64,000 nt of DNA. Source: Terriglobia bacterium (GTDB lineage Bacteria; Acidobacteriota; Terriglobia; Bryobacterales; Bryobacteraceae). Positions 47,113 to 56,191 of the stretch are shown here, one piece after another. A program made the translations under genes and the position numbers. The stretch spans positions 1 to 64,000 of the forward strand of contig JANYDS010000018.1 in assembly GCA_025363475.1 (NCBI GenBank). The letters are read 5' to 3'. How positions within the stretch are numbered: position 1 is the first letter of the stretch; every line of letters starts with the position of its first letter. The notes below the pieces were generated by a model. The model worked only from the letters and a program-made list of their open reading frames with translations. It made no database searches and was not told the DNA's origin.

Positions 47113-48942
47113 TTAGTGACGTTCGGCCAGTTTCACTTTAACCGTAAGGGATTGCCCGCTGCGCAACACCTCAACTTCCACCTCATCGCCCACCTTCGCC
47201 GCCCGCAACGCGTAGGTAAAGTCGTACAGATTCTGAATGGCTTCCTTGCCAAACCGCACCATAATATCGTTGGCCTTCAGTCCTGCCACTGCCGCCGGCG
47301 AACCGGGCGTTACATCAGCAAACTTCACGCCCCGCGGCACTTCGCCAAAATCCGGAATGCTGCCAAACCACGGCCCATAACCGCCGCCTGCCGAGTCTAC
47401 AGACGACGTCCCGCCATGGGGGTTCTCCTGTTTTTCCACCACACGGACAAATGCGGGCCTGCCCGGCGCAGCCTCCAGATCATCCATCACCTTCGCTACC
47501 ATCCGCAGCACTTCCACACCACCCGCGGCATTGATCTTGTCCCAGGTGTCGCCCGGCTTATGGTAGTCGCTGTGTAAACCGGAGAAGAAAAACAGCACCG
47601 GAATTTGCTTCGTCGTAAACGACGTATGATCACTCGACCCATACCCGCCGTTATCGGAGTAATCCACTTTCAGTTCCGGAAACTGCGGAATGATCGTGTC
47701 TAATTCCTTGCGCAAACTATCCCCGGTCCCAGCGCCGCCGACGAATAACTTGCCATTCTGCACCCGGCCAATCATGTCCATATTGATCATGGTCACGGCT
47801 TTTTCGACCGGCAGTTCGGGATGGTTCGCATAGTAACCCGACCCCAGCAGACCCAGTTCCTCACCTGCAAAAGTCATGAACAGAATACCGCGCTTCTGCT
47901 TCGGCATCGCCGAAAAACGCCGCGCCAGTTCCAGCACTCCGGCCGTTCCGGAAGCGTTGTCATCGGCACCTGGATGAACCGTTCCGGCCAGCTTCGGTGC
48001 CAGTGAGAACTGATAACCCAGCCCCAGATGATCGTAATGAGCGCCGATGACCAGGTATTCGTCCGTTTCCCCCGGTAAATAGCCAAGGACGTTGTGAACG
48101 GTTTTGACTGCGCGCTCCACGTCCACGTTTTCGCGAATTTCCACGCCCGCAAGCGCAAAAGACCGGGGCTTCAGATCCGCATCAATCCCTTTTTCAAGCT
48201 CCGCCAGATCCCTGCCGGCAGCTTTGACCCAGCCCGCCGCCAAGTCGTGTTTCACCTGCACAAATAGAATTCCCGCGTCGGCCGGCCCGGTTGCGCGGCC
48301 AAAGATCTCAAGCTCGTCTTTCGATCCCTTGTGATTCACTTGATCGGCAATCACAATCACTCCAACCGCGCCATGTTTGCGAGCGTTCGCGGCCTTGCTG
48401 TAAAACTGTGCGTGGTCGGTATAAATCTTGCCTTCGAATACGCTCTTTTCGTCGAATTCCTGCGGTTCATGTGCCAGCACCAGCACCAGCTTGCCTTTGA
48501 CGTCCATGCCAGCGTAGTCGTCGTAGTTGTATTCCGGTGCGGTGATCCCGTAGCCCGCGAAAATCAGGCCAGCGGCGATTTTGCCTTTTGATGAAAAATT
48601 GAACGGAATGAATTCTTTATTCGGAACCAGTGTGGTGGACCCGGAAGCGGAAGTTACCTCGAACTTGTTGGTGCCGCCCAGTTTGGCGGTTGTCGTCACC
48701 TCAAATGCCTGCAGGTAACTCTTGCCCACAACGGGCTTCAAGCCATCAGCCTGAAACTGACCTGCAATATACTTCGCAGCCTTTTCCAGTTCCGGCGACC
48801 CGGTTTCCCTGCCCCGCAGGTCTGGAGAGGCGAGGAACTTGATGTGGTTCAAATAGCGGGTGGCGTCGAGCGTGGCATCGCCCGCCTTCGCTGCGAAAAG
48901 CGCACCGGTTGCCAGTACAGACAGTAAAACGAATTGGCGCAT
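47113..48942 (-). CDS. Exported M28 aminopeptidase with PA and PDZ domains
   Basis: The product has 609 residues. The ATG at 48940-48942 gives signal MRQFVLLSVLATGALFAAKA; the upstream ORF part is a shadow. A PA-like insertion lies at about residues 115-260; the M28 zinc site has IGAHYDHLG, HPGADDNASGTAG, FAGEELGLLGS and YGSSDHTSF, giving the His, Asp, Glu, Asp/Glu and His ligands. A PDZ domain ends the protein (VTPGSPAAVAGLKANDIMVRFG). It removes N-terminal residues from peptides in the periplasm. The start shares one base with the stop of the DsbA-like gene (TAATG). Confidence 0.9.
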   Translation of the reverse strand: MRQFVLLSVLATGALFAAKAGDATLDATRYLNHIKFLASPDLRGRETGSPELEKAAKYIAGQFQADGLKPVVGKSYLQAFEVTTTAKLGGTNKFEVTSASGSTTLVPNKEFIPFNFSSKGKIAAGLIFAGYGITAPEYNYDDYAGMDVKGKLVLVLAHEPQEFDEKSVFEGKIYTDHAQFYSKAANARKHGAVGVIVIADQVNHKGSKDELEIFGRATGPADAGILFVQVKHDLAAGWVKAAGRDLAELEKGIDADLKPRSFALAGVEIRENVDVERAVKTVHNVLGYLPGETDEYLVIGAHYDHLGLGYQFSLAPKLAGTVHPGADDNASGTAGVLELARRFSAMPKQKRGILFMTFAGEELGLLGSGYYANHPELPVEKAVTMINMDMIGRVQNGKLFVGGAGTGDSLRKELDTIIPQFPELKVDYSDNGGYGSSDHTSFTTKQIPVLFFFSGLHSDYHKPGDTWDKINAAGGVEVLRMVAKVMDDLEAAPGRPAFVRVVEKQENPHGGTSSVDSAGGGYGPWFGSIPDFGEVPRGVKFADVTPGSPAAVAGLKANDIMVRFGKEAIQNLYDFTYALRAAKVGDEVEVEVLRSGQSLTVKVKLAERH

Positions 48943-49892
48943 TATTTCTTCAATCCGCCCAGCCCGGTCGCGGGCGCGGTGCCGCCCACTGATGGCAGTT
49001 TCACGTCGCAGCCACAATCCTCGCCAGCATTTTTCGCCGTCTTCTGGTATTCAATTTCGTAGTCAATCACCCGTTTCATATCGGGCCAGCTCACTGCGCC
49101 CACCATCCGGCGACCGTTGATGAAGATCGTCGGAGTCTGATCCACGCCCAGATCCTTGCCGATCTGTTTCGCCTTGTTGACTTCCTCTTCGGTCGCACGG
49201 GAATCAATACAACTCGAAAGCTGCTCGGCCGCCAGACCTTTGCCTGCTGCAAAGGTCAGCACCTGCGCCTTCAAAGTCTCAGGCGTAATCTTTTCCTGAT
49301 TCTCAAAAATCCAGTCGTGATAATCCCAAAACGTCGAGGCGTTCTGATGAAACACACAGCGGCCCGCCATTGATGCAGCCTTAGCCCACGGGTGCAGCGA
49401 TTCCAGCGGATAGTCGATATAGAACATGTGTACTTCCTTCGGATAGGCGGCGAGCAGTTCTTTCCGCAGTGTTTGCGCTTCCTGGCGGCAGAACGGGCAT
49501 TCGAAATCGCTGAACTCAACCACTACTACGGGCGCACCGGCGGTCCCGGTGGCAGGCTGATAAGCGGTTTTGATCTTGTCCAGATCTTCTTTGAAGGGAT
49601 TAGCACTCAGATCGAAGACGGTACCCCGGACCATCTTTTTCCCATCTGCCGAGACATAAAAAGTCTCTTCCTGACTCGCTTCGCCCTGCGATCCGCGTAT
49701 CTTGACTTCGGAAAAACCAGCCATTGGCGCAGGAATCGGATCACTGATGGTGATGGTGATCGCCGCAGGCCAGACAAACAGGTGCCGGACGTAGGACTCC
49801 AGTTTGGCCTTGTCGACCGTAATCTTTTTTGCAGGTGTCTGGGCCAGCAACGCGGACGCGGTGGCCAAAATGATGATAAATTTTCGAAGCAT
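48942..49892 (-). CDS. Exported DsbA-like thioredoxin-fold protein
   Basis: The product has 316 residues with signal MLRKFIIILATASALLAQ. The first 110 residues are a beta-rich domain with no name I can give. The thioredoxin fold has a C132-P-F-C135 site (FSDFECPFCRQEAQ), the DsbA/DsbG-like helical insertion (FWDYHDWIFENQEKITPE) and the cis-Pro strand VDQTPTIFINGRRMVGA. The pattern matches the DsbA-family 'protein-disulfide oxidoreductase/SCO-like' exported group common in acidobacteria. It probably handles disulfides in the periplasm. Coupled by TAATG to the M28 peptidase. Divergent from tonB. Confidence 0.85.
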   Translation of the reverse strand: MLRKFIIILATASALLAQTPAKKITVDKAKLESYVRHLFVWPAAITITISDPIPAPMAGFSEVKIRGSQGEASQEETFYVSADGKKMVRGTVFDLSANPFKEDLDKIKTAYQPATGTAGAPVVVVEFSDFECPFCRQEAQTLRKELLAAYPKEVHMFYIDYPLESLHPWAKAASMAGRCVFHQNASTFWDYHDWIFENQEKITPETLKAQVLTFAAGKGLAAEQLSSCIDSRATEEEVNKAKQIGKDLGVDQTPTIFINGRRMVGAVSWPDMKRVIDYEIEYQKTAKNAGEDCGCDVKLPSVGGTAPATGLGGLKK

Positions 49893-50062
49893 ATAATGTC
49901 AGGCGTTACGAAGGAGATCTGCGCGCTTGTGACGTCCATTATACCGGCGGAACTGCCCTCTTTGTCACATCCCGTTTTCCGGAACCAGATCCCTGTCACG
50001 AAACGCCAAACCAGCACGGAAATGTTCCGGCGCGGCTTGCCAAGTGTCATAAGTATGTGCAC

Positions 50063-50077
50063 TTAACGGTATGTTAA
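50063..50077 (+). promoter_or_regulatory. Short inverted repeat upstream of tonB
   Basis: TTAAC (50063-50067) and GTTAA (50073-50077) flank a five-base spacer, ending 13 bases before the first possible tonB ATG. It may be an operator half-site pair or part of a promoter in the 198-base divergent dsbA/tonB gap. The rest of the gap shows nothing else I can name. Confidence 0.3.
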
Positions 50078-50090
50078 ACTCCGGTCAGGT

Positions 50091-51215
50091 ATGCGTGGAA
50101 TGGCCTCTGATTCCAAATTCGGAAACGGAACCTTCCGTACGGTCGTCAGTCTCGTTAACAGTATTCGCGGCAAACCCGCGCAGGATCGATCACACGAGAT
50201 GCCTGAAGTTTTGAACCACGAGCCCGCAGGGACCGCCGCGCATGACGCTACCGGTGCGGTAAAAATGCAGACGGACGCCAACGATCATCTGGATCGCCTG
50301 TTTGCTGCGGACAAAGCCGAAATTCCGTGGTTCGTTTCGCTTTACCAAAGCCTGCACGAACTGGTAAAGCCCGAAATTCTGCCGCCGCTGATGATTACTT
50401 CTCAGCCCGTGGCCGTAAAAGACATCTGGGGACTCTACCGGGGCGATCCAAAATCCCGCTTCATCTCGGTTGGCATTCACGTGGCGGTGGTGGCGCTACT
50501 CATGTTTGGTGCGACGAATAAGACCGTGCAAAAAGCGATCACTGAGCACATGACGATCCTTGATCCCAACCTCACGCCGTACAAACCGGCACCGAAACCG
50601 GCCGGTGGCGGGGGTGGTGGCGGGGCGAGAGCGCTCACACCGATTACTAAGGGTCAGGCACCAAAACCGGCCCTCAAGCAGTTTGTAGCTCCGATGATCG
50701 TAGACCACAAGCCACTGCTTGCGATGGACCCCACCATCATCGCGCCTCCGGACACTCCTATTCCCCAGAACAATCTGCCGCAATGGGGTGATCCGCTGGC
50801 TAAACTCGGCCTGCCTTCGAACGGCACCGGTTTCGGCGGAGGCATGGGCAGCGGCAGCGGCGGAGGCCTTGGTTCCGGCAAAGGTGGAGGCATGGGCCCA
50901 GGAGAAGGCGGCGGTATCGGCGGCGGTGCCTACCGCGTGGGCGGCGGCGTCAGCGCGCCGGCCATCCTTTTTAAGGTGGATCCGGAATATTCAGAAGAAG
51001 CCCGCAAGGCAAAATACAGCGGCACGGTAACGCTGGCAGTCGTAGTAGATGCCGATGGCCACGCCCGCGACATTCATGTGGTGAAAAGTCTCGGTATGGG
51101 CCTCGATGAAAAAGCTGTAGAAGCTGTTCAGAAATGGAAGTTCAAACCGGGACTCAAGGGCGGCGTCGCCGTCAGTGTCCGCGCCACGATTGAAGTCAAC
51201 TTCCGGCTGCTGTAA
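50091..51215 (+). CDS. tonB: TonB-family energy transducer
   Basis: The product has 374 residues from ATG 50091; ATG 50100 is equally possible. It has a long cytoplasmic N-terminus (about 120 residues), one membrane span near residue 125-145 (FISVGIHVAVVALLMFGA), a proline/glycine linker (PKPAGGGGGGGARAL, FGGGMGSGSGGGLGSGKGGG) and the C-terminal TonB domain (VDPEYSEEARKAKYSGTVTLAVVV, GLDEKAVEAVQKWKFKPGL). It passes proton-motive energy to outer-membrane receptors. ExbB/ExbD are not nearby. The long cytoplasmic head and glycine linker resemble other acidobacterial copies. Confidence 0.88.
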   Translation: MRGMASDSKFGNGTFRTVVSLVNSIRGKPAQDRSHEMPEVLNHEPAGTAAHDATGAVKMQTDANDHLDRLFAADKAEIPWFVSLYQSLHELVKPEILPPLMITSQPVAVKDIWGLYRGDPKSRFISVGIHVAVVALLMFGATNKTVQKAITEHMTILDPNLTPYKPAPKPAGGGGGGGARALTPITKGQAPKPALKQFVAPMIVDHKPLLAMDPTIIAPPDTPIPQNNLPQWGDPLAKLGLPSNGTGFGGGMGSGSGGGLGSGKGGGMGPGEGGGIGGGAYRVGGGVSAPAILFKVDPEYSEEARKAKYSGTVTLAVVVDADGHARDIHVVKSLGMGLDEKAVEAVQKWKFKPGLKGGVAVSVRATIEVNFRLL

Positions 51216-51304
51216 TGTGGTTTCGGCAGTGACACTGGCTTGCTCACCACCTCCACCGGCTGGCGGCCTTAGCCGTGCTGCCCATGAGGGTCGAACCCGA
51301 ATCC

Positions 51305-52080
51305 TCAATTGGCTGACGGTTTTTCTAATTTATCGACCACGACGACATCGTGATTGATGTTCTGAGGATTCAATTTCAACCCGAGTTGAGATTGGAGAGC
51401 GTCGGCGAGCGATGGACCTTCAGGTTCAGGGGTACTTTCTTGACTCGAAAGTGACGGCGGCGCCTCCGGGCGGGGCGTCCATTCCAAGAGGAAATCATAG
51501 CGACCTGAAAGGCCGGTCCCATCAGTCACCGGCATTCTGATCATATTAGTCGGCCTGAATACTAAATCACTGACAGCCACATCGCGCCCCGACAATTGCT
51601 CCCCCGTTTTAGTAACGCCCGGCGAAATTCCCCGACGTTCATCTTCGAGCCGGGGCATCGCTATCTTCAGTTTTGAATCCGGACCGGCCAGCTTCAGCGC
51701 ATAGCCTCTCTCGACTCGCGAGGAGACATGAATGACCAGTCCCCATCTGTCGTGGAGTAAATCCCGAACTGCCAGGCGGGCCTGGTCAAGAGAAAGCGCC
51801 CGGTCCCGAGACCGCTTCAATATCGAAGTGGCAGCCGAACTCCAGCGGGGCAACCCCACTACATCTGCCTCGTGCGTCTGATACGCCATCGTTACCAGAT
51901 AGGCCGTCGATATCCCTCGCGCCGCAAATCGACCTCCGGGTAGAACATTCCAATACAGCAAAGTGCCGGGTGCGGAAGGCTTGACCGAGGCGACATCGAA
52001 CCTGGGTACCTGGGCCTGGCTTATCCCCCACTCAACGCTACGAGGCAAATAAGTTGGAATGCTGTTCGGTCGGAAGACAT
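51305..52080 (-). pseudogene. TIGR03435 protein, multiply frameshifted
   Basis: The main frame holds AQVPRFDVASVKPS, RFAARGISTAYLVTMAYQT, DQARLAVRDLLHDRWGLVIH, VTDGTGLSGRYDFLLEWTP and GPSLADALQSQLGLKL, then VVVDKLEKPSAN: a whole TIGR03435 domain, a family nearly limited to Solibacter-like acidobacteria. But the signal peptide (MSSDRTAFQLICLVALSGG, ATG at 52080) lies in another frame, split from the rest at a run of five Cs (52025-52029). In the centre the expected FDIEAV core reads in a third frame (near 51800-51840) before returning. At least one uncompensated shift is therefore present. Function of the family is unknown. Confidence 0.75.
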
Positions 52081-52093
52081 CACGACAAAATTT

Positions 52094-54448
52094 TCAAACC
52101 TTAAGCAGAGCCTGAACATACTCAGGCCTCAATGGCAGCCGACGGGCGATCTTGCCCGTGGCATCGTGCAGCGCCGCAGCAATCGCGGGCGCGGCAAGCG
52201 CATTCGCTGCCTCCGAACCCCCGCCGTAACGTCCCACCTCCGGCCTGTTCAACAGCACAACCTTGATCGCCGGCACGTCGCCCATCTTCAGAATCGGATA
52301 CGAACGCCAGTCGCTGCTGGTAATCCCGCTCTCGTCAAACTTCGCCTCTTCCAGCAGCGCATGGCTGATGCCCATCACGGCCCCGCCTTCCACCTGCCGC
52401 TTCAATTGCAGCGGGTTGACCACAATGCCCGGATCCACTGCAATCGTGTACTTCTCTACCGTAATCGCACCAGTCTCCGGAACCACCGAAATTTCGCAAA
52501 CACAAGCCCAGTAGGTTCCCGACCGGAACATCGCCGAAACACCCCTCCCGCGCACCGGCACCGAACCCGTTGAAACCCGTTTCGCGTGAGGAGAAACCCG
52601 CGTTTCCCAGCCCGATTCATCCCGCACCGCCTTCAGCACGCCAATCACGCGATCTTCCTTCGCATGATCAATGCGGAACTGAATGGCATCCGCCCCGGCC
52701 AGCGCCGCCGCTTCACTAATAGCCAGTTCGCGCGGAAAATTCTGCTGGTACTGCCCCGGCGTCCGCATACTGTGGTCTCTCATGCCAATCGCCAGAGGAG
52801 AAGCTTTCTGCCCGACTTGAAACGTCCCGTGGCCGCGTTCCATCAGAACCGGCACGCCGTCATAAACCCAGGGGTCCTGAATTCCATTAGCTGTCGTGCC
52901 AATCGAATCAGGCGGAGCGTTCACGTCCGGAGCAGGCATCGTTGGCAGCCCGGCCAGCACCGCGCCCACAGGCCGGTCATCCTGCATCGCAGGCATGTAA
53001 TGATCCACTTGGTACGCCATCATTTTTCCACTCGCATCCAGCGCAATCTCAACATCGGAAAACGCTGCGGGCGATTGCGTGGACCACTGAAAATCTTCCG
53101 GTCGCATCCACTGCACACGCACGGGCTTGCCCACCGCCTGTGACAGCAGCACTGCTTCGTCCTCAGCCCCGGCATTCCCGCCGTTCGACCTCCCGTAGTG
53201 GCCGGATCCAGGATACGTGCGCACCACCACCTTCTCGATCCCCACCCCCAGCATCAGCGCCAGTTCACCGCGCAGCGCCTGTGGATTCTGATTGTGCGTG
53301 TGGATATAAACGGTTCCGTCCGGACGAGCATCAGCAACCGCCATGGTCGGCCCGATGGGTGCGTGCTTCATGAACGGCATCTCATAGGTAGCCGTAAGCT
53401 TCTTCACCCCTGCCGCCAGCGCGGGTGCCATTTCGCCTTTACTCTTGTCACTTTTCGCAACCGGAGCAGATTTCCAGTCTGCTTCCTTTCGCAGATAACT
53501 GAACAGATTCGCATTGCCGGGCAGGCCCTTCCAGTCCGTCCACTTCGTAGCCGTTGCCACCTGCTGCACAGCCTGAATAGCTTCCCATTCCGTGGCGGCA
53601 ACAACTCCCACCAGATTGCCCTTTACCACAACCTGCGCATTCGGAAAACGGGTCTTGTCAATTTGCCCGACCGACACCAGCTTGGAACCCAGCGTTTTCG
53701 GATGCACCATGCGACCGTGCAGCATGCCCGGCAGCCGCACGTCCGTAATCCACTGTTCTTTCGCCGTAACTTTGGAAATGATGACGCTGTTCTTAAAGGA
53801 CTTCCCGATGATCGTGTACTGGCTGACTGGCTTCATCGGCGGGTTGCCTGTGACGGTGAGTCCCATCAGGCTCGTAAGATTGCCGGTCACCGGAATCGTG
53901 AGCTTGAGGTGCTGCCCCTTAACGAGTTCTCCGTACGACATGCTCTTGCCGCCGCCCGAAACAATGCCGTCTTTCACGGAAATCTGGCTCTTCGGAACGC
54001 CCAGTCGTTCCGCCGCAAGGTCGAGCAAAGCCTGATACGTATAGGCAGCCGCCTTGCGAATATTCGGTGTTCCGCCACCCAGTAAGTCAAAGACCCCGCC
54101 GCCATCCGGCGTTCGATCCGTATCGCCCACGACCACCGTGGTGATCGCCTCAAACGTCGTGTTCAGTTCCTCCGCCACAATCTGGCGGTATGCGGTGAAT
54201 GTGGTGCTCTGCCCGAAATCATTCTTGCCGGTGCGGATGAGGATCGTGCTGTCGGGATGTATTTCAATCCAGGAACCGGGCAGCTTCGCGTCGAGGGAAT
54301 TATTGGAACTTGCCGCAGTTACCTGGGTCTTCCAGACGGCGCCGGCGACGCCGAAACCGACAAACAACGCACCGCCCGCTTTCACCAGGTCGCGGCGAGT
54401 TAGTTTCGCGCCGAAAATGTTGACAGGTTTTTCATTTGGGGTTGCCAT
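52094..54448 (-). CDS. iorB: Molybdopterin-binding aldehyde/xanthine-type oxidoreductase, large subunit (IorB-like)
   Basis: The product has 784 residues. A twin-arginine signal (LTRRDLVKAGGALFVGFGVAG) sends the folded enzyme out. Two aldehyde-oxidase/xanthine-dehydrogenase molybdopterin-binding regions follow, with GNDFGQ-like KNDFGQSTTFTAYRQIVAEEL, RTYPGSGHYGRSNGGNAGAEDEAVLLSQAVGKPVRVQWMR and the late GGGSEAANALAAPAIAAAL. The catalytic Glu is expected in the last motif. The layout matches isoquinoline 1-oxidoreductase subunit beta, which passes electrons without an FAD subunit. The substrate is unknown. The small subunit gene lies 3 bases upstream. Confidence 0.88.
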   Translation of the reverse strand: MATPNEKPVNIFGAKLTRRDLVKAGGALFVGFGVAGAVWKTQVTAASSNNSLDAKLPGSWIEIHPDSTILIRTGKNDFGQSTTFTAYRQIVAEELNTTFEAITTVVVGDTDRTPDGGGVFDLLGGGTPNIRKAAAYTYQALLDLAAERLGVPKSQISVKDGIVSGGGKSMSYGELVKGQHLKLTIPVTGNLTSLMGLTVTGNPPMKPVSQYTIIGKSFKNSVIISKVTAKEQWITDVRLPGMLHGRMVHPKTLGSKLVSVGQIDKTRFPNAQVVVKGNLVGVVAATEWEAIQAVQQVATATKWTDWKGLPGNANLFSYLRKEADWKSAPVAKSDKSKGEMAPALAAGVKKLTATYEMPFMKHAPIGPTMAVADARPDGTVYIHTHNQNPQALRGELALMLGVGIEKVVVRTYPGSGHYGRSNGGNAGAEDEAVLLSQAVGKPVRVQWMRPEDFQWSTQSPAAFSDVEIALDASGKMMAYQVDHYMPAMQDDRPVGAVLAGLPTMPAPDVNAPPDSIGTTANGIQDPWVYDGVPVLMERGHGTFQVGQKASPLAIGMRDHSMRTPGQYQQNFPRELAISEAAALAGADAIQFRIDHAKEDRVIGVLKAVRDESGWETRVSPHAKRVSTGSVPVRGRGVSAMFRSGTYWACVCEISVVPETGAITVEKYTIAVDPGIVVNPLQLKRQVEGGAVMGISHALLEEAKFDESGITSSDWRSYPILKMGDVPAIKVVLLNRPEVGRYGGGSEAANALAAPAIAAALHDATGKIARRLPLRPEYVQALLKV

Positions 54449-54451
54449 CGC

Positions 54452-54973
54452 TTACCTTCCCTTCGCCATGGCACCGGCGGCGCGATGAACAGCTTCCATA
54501 ATGGCCGTGTAACTTCCGCAGCGGCAGAGGTGTGCCGAGGGGCCTGACGTGGTGAACGCCTCTTTGATTTCAGCAGTGGTCGGCGACGCAACGCGTTCCA
54601 ATAGCTCAGTCGCTTTGATCATCATGCCGCTCTGACAGATGCCACATAAGGGCGTCTGTTCCTCAATCCACGCATCCTGAATCGGATGCAGCGTCGTTGC
54701 TGCATCTGCGACTGACAAGCCCTTCTGCTTCGCCCATCGCGCCGGCAAACCTTCAAGGGTAGTTATTTCCTTATTGGCCGCGGCTGACAGCGGTGTTATG
54801 CAGGAACGGATTTCCTTGCCGTCGAGCAGGACTGAACATGAACCGCACTGTGCCATCCCACAACCAAACTGGGGCGACGAGAGCTCCAGATCATTTCGCA
54901 GGACATAAAGCAAAGGGGTATCCGGAGGCGACTGCACTTCACGCCGGACGCCATTGACCATGATCGTTGACAT
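54452..54973 (-). CDS. iorA: 2Fe-2S small subunit of the molybdenum hydroxylase (IorA-like)
   Basis: The product has 173 residues. The first 2Fe-2S cluster, plant-ferredoxin type, uses Cys38, Cys43, Cys46 and Cys58 (FGCGMAQCGSCSVLLDGKEIRSC). The second uses Cys110, Cys113, Cys150 and Cys152 (LCGICQSG and HLCRCGSY). It carries electrons from the molybdenum site of the adjacent large subunit. There is no signal peptide; it can be exported with the Tat-bearing partner. No FAD (CoxM-type) subunit is near. ATG 54971-54973 has AAGGAG about 6 bases ahead. Confidence 0.9.
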   Translation of the reverse strand: MSTIMVNGVRREVQSPPDTPLLYVLRNDLELSSPQFGCGMAQCGSCSVLLDGKEIRSCITPLSAAANKEITTLEGLPARWAKQKGLSVADAATTLHPIQDAWIEEQTPLCGICQSGMMIKATELLERVASPTTAEIKEAFTTSGPSAHLCRCGSYTAIMEAVHRAAGAMAKGR

Positions 54974-55020
54974 ACTGGAACTCCTTCGGAGGCTCGCTAC
55001 TCAAGTTAAAAACCAGACTA

Positions 55021-55173
55021 TCAGGGTTTTGGCTGCCGCTGCCGGGCAGCAGCGGCAATCGAAACGATACAATCTGACGGCCGCTCCGTTGAACGGTACC
55101 CGATCAGGGCTGCATTTTCCGGGTCGAACTTATCGATAAAACCCGCAAGCTGTTCCTCTGCGTTCGTTGTCAT
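55021..55173 (-). pseudogene. DUF1801-like remnant, internally deleted
   Basis: A 50-codon frame starts at ATG 55171-55173, overlapping the RidA-like stop (ATGA). AEEQLAGFIDKFDPENAALI is the DUF1801 opening; it runs directly into GYRSTERPSDCIVSIAAAA, a motif that in the intact family lies about 30-40 residues later, and then into RQRQPKP and a stop. An internal deletion followed by a frame change explains this. Intact relatives are about 120 residues. It fills the gap before the iorA gene and is unlikely to fold. Confidence 0.6.
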
Positions 55174-56102
55174 TTAGCCACGGCTACAGCCTCTACGGCA
55201 AGACTCGCATCCATCGCAGCCAGGCCTTCAAACGGAATCAGGTTCATAGTGCCCGGAATATCCAGCAGCGCTTTCACCACAATTCCCACAGCTGGAGAGA
55301 TGGGGTAAATATGGGTGGAAATAATGCCTTCCGGCGCAACGCCTGCCGTCCTCAGGTCTCTATACATCCCGGTGAAAGCCCGCTTGATATCGTCCTCTTC
55401 GCCTCCGATAGCCACCTCTGTACCGGTGAAAGCCAGGCGTCCGGAGTCTCCGCCGCGCACAATCCCTTCGCACTTCGTCATGTCGCCTGAAGCATCGCGT
55501 TGCATTTGCACCAGATTCAGCGCCGCGCCTGGAAATTTGGCCGCCATCGCAGCCAGAGTGGTTTCGGGTTTCCCCAGTTCACTCACAAAACAGCTGGCCT
55601 GCAACACTTTCGCGCCGCCTGCTTTCGCCGCTAACTGATCCAGAGAGTCCTGCACGGGCAGGAAACTGATGCCCGCACCCGTGGCCTTCGTCTTCGATTC
55701 CGAGATCGCTTCAATCACCACTTGAGCGTTGGCAAGCGGTAATGCGCCCGCCTGAATCACACTCACTGAAGGCAAGGGCATCCGTTTCCCCAGCACTTCG
55801 CTCACGATCTGCGGCACGCGACGAACATCACCACTGCCGGCAACGAAAGCGCGCAGGTGAATAATGTTGGCACCGCCGTTCAACCGCAAAATGGCCTTGA
55901 GTGCGTCCCGCGTCTGCTGAGACAGCAAACCCGCCGCCGAGAGGGGCGAAACGTTGAAGATCAGCCGCGAAGATTCTCCGATCGCAACACTCGGCGGATC
56001 CTTAGGCAGGGCCAGGGTTTGAGTGGTCTCAGGTTTCTTCTTTTTCGCCGCTGAAGCCGTCGCGACAAGACATAGAATGAGGGCAAGTTTCCGGAAACGC
56101 AT
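55170..56102 (-). CDS. Exported protein with two RidA-like domains
   Basis: The product has 310 residues. ATG 56100-56102 (MRFRKLALILCLVATASAAKKKK) gives a signal peptide; an earlier ATG at 56156 would add non-signal sequence. Two YjgF/RidA-like chorismate-mutase folds occur at about residues 35-150 (LSQQTRDALKAILRLNGGANIIHLRAFVAGSGDVRRVPQIV) and 155-300 (second half with AFTGMYRDLRTAGVAPEGIISTHIY). RidA proteins normally clear enamines in the cytoplasm; an exported double version is odd, and the classical Arg is seen only in HLRAFVAG. The fold assignment is moderately sure, the activity unknown. Confidence 0.6.
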   Translation of the reverse strand: MRFRKLALILCLVATASAAKKKKPETTQTLALPKDPPSVAIGESSRLIFNVSPLSAAGLLSQQTRDALKAILRLNGGANIIHLRAFVAGSGDVRRVPQIVSEVLGKRMPLPSVSVIQAGALPLANAQVVIEAISESKTKATGAGISFLPVQDSLDQLAAKAGGAKVLQASCFVSELGKPETTLAAMAAKFPGAALNLVQMQRDASGDMTKCEGIVRGGDSGRLAFTGTEVAIGGEEDDIKRAFTGMYRDLRTAGVAPEGIISTHIYPISPAVGIVVKALLDIPGTMNLIPFEGLAAMDASLAVEAVAVAK

Positions 56103-56191
56103 GGGCAAACGCCATTCTATCCAAAACGATGATTGGACTGGCAAAAGACCATCCACAGCAGTCCAATATGTCCATGCTATAGTTCTAATTT

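Noticed and set aside
50600-50950. Glycine-rich repeats as a possible DNA repeat array
   Set aside because: They are in-frame codons of the TonB linker and fit the protein's known linker composition.
51260-51310. tRNA-like T-arm (GGGTTCGACCC on the minus strand)
   Set aside because: The five-base T stem does not pair properly around TTCGACC and no acceptor or anticodon arm can be drawn, so it is not a tRNA.
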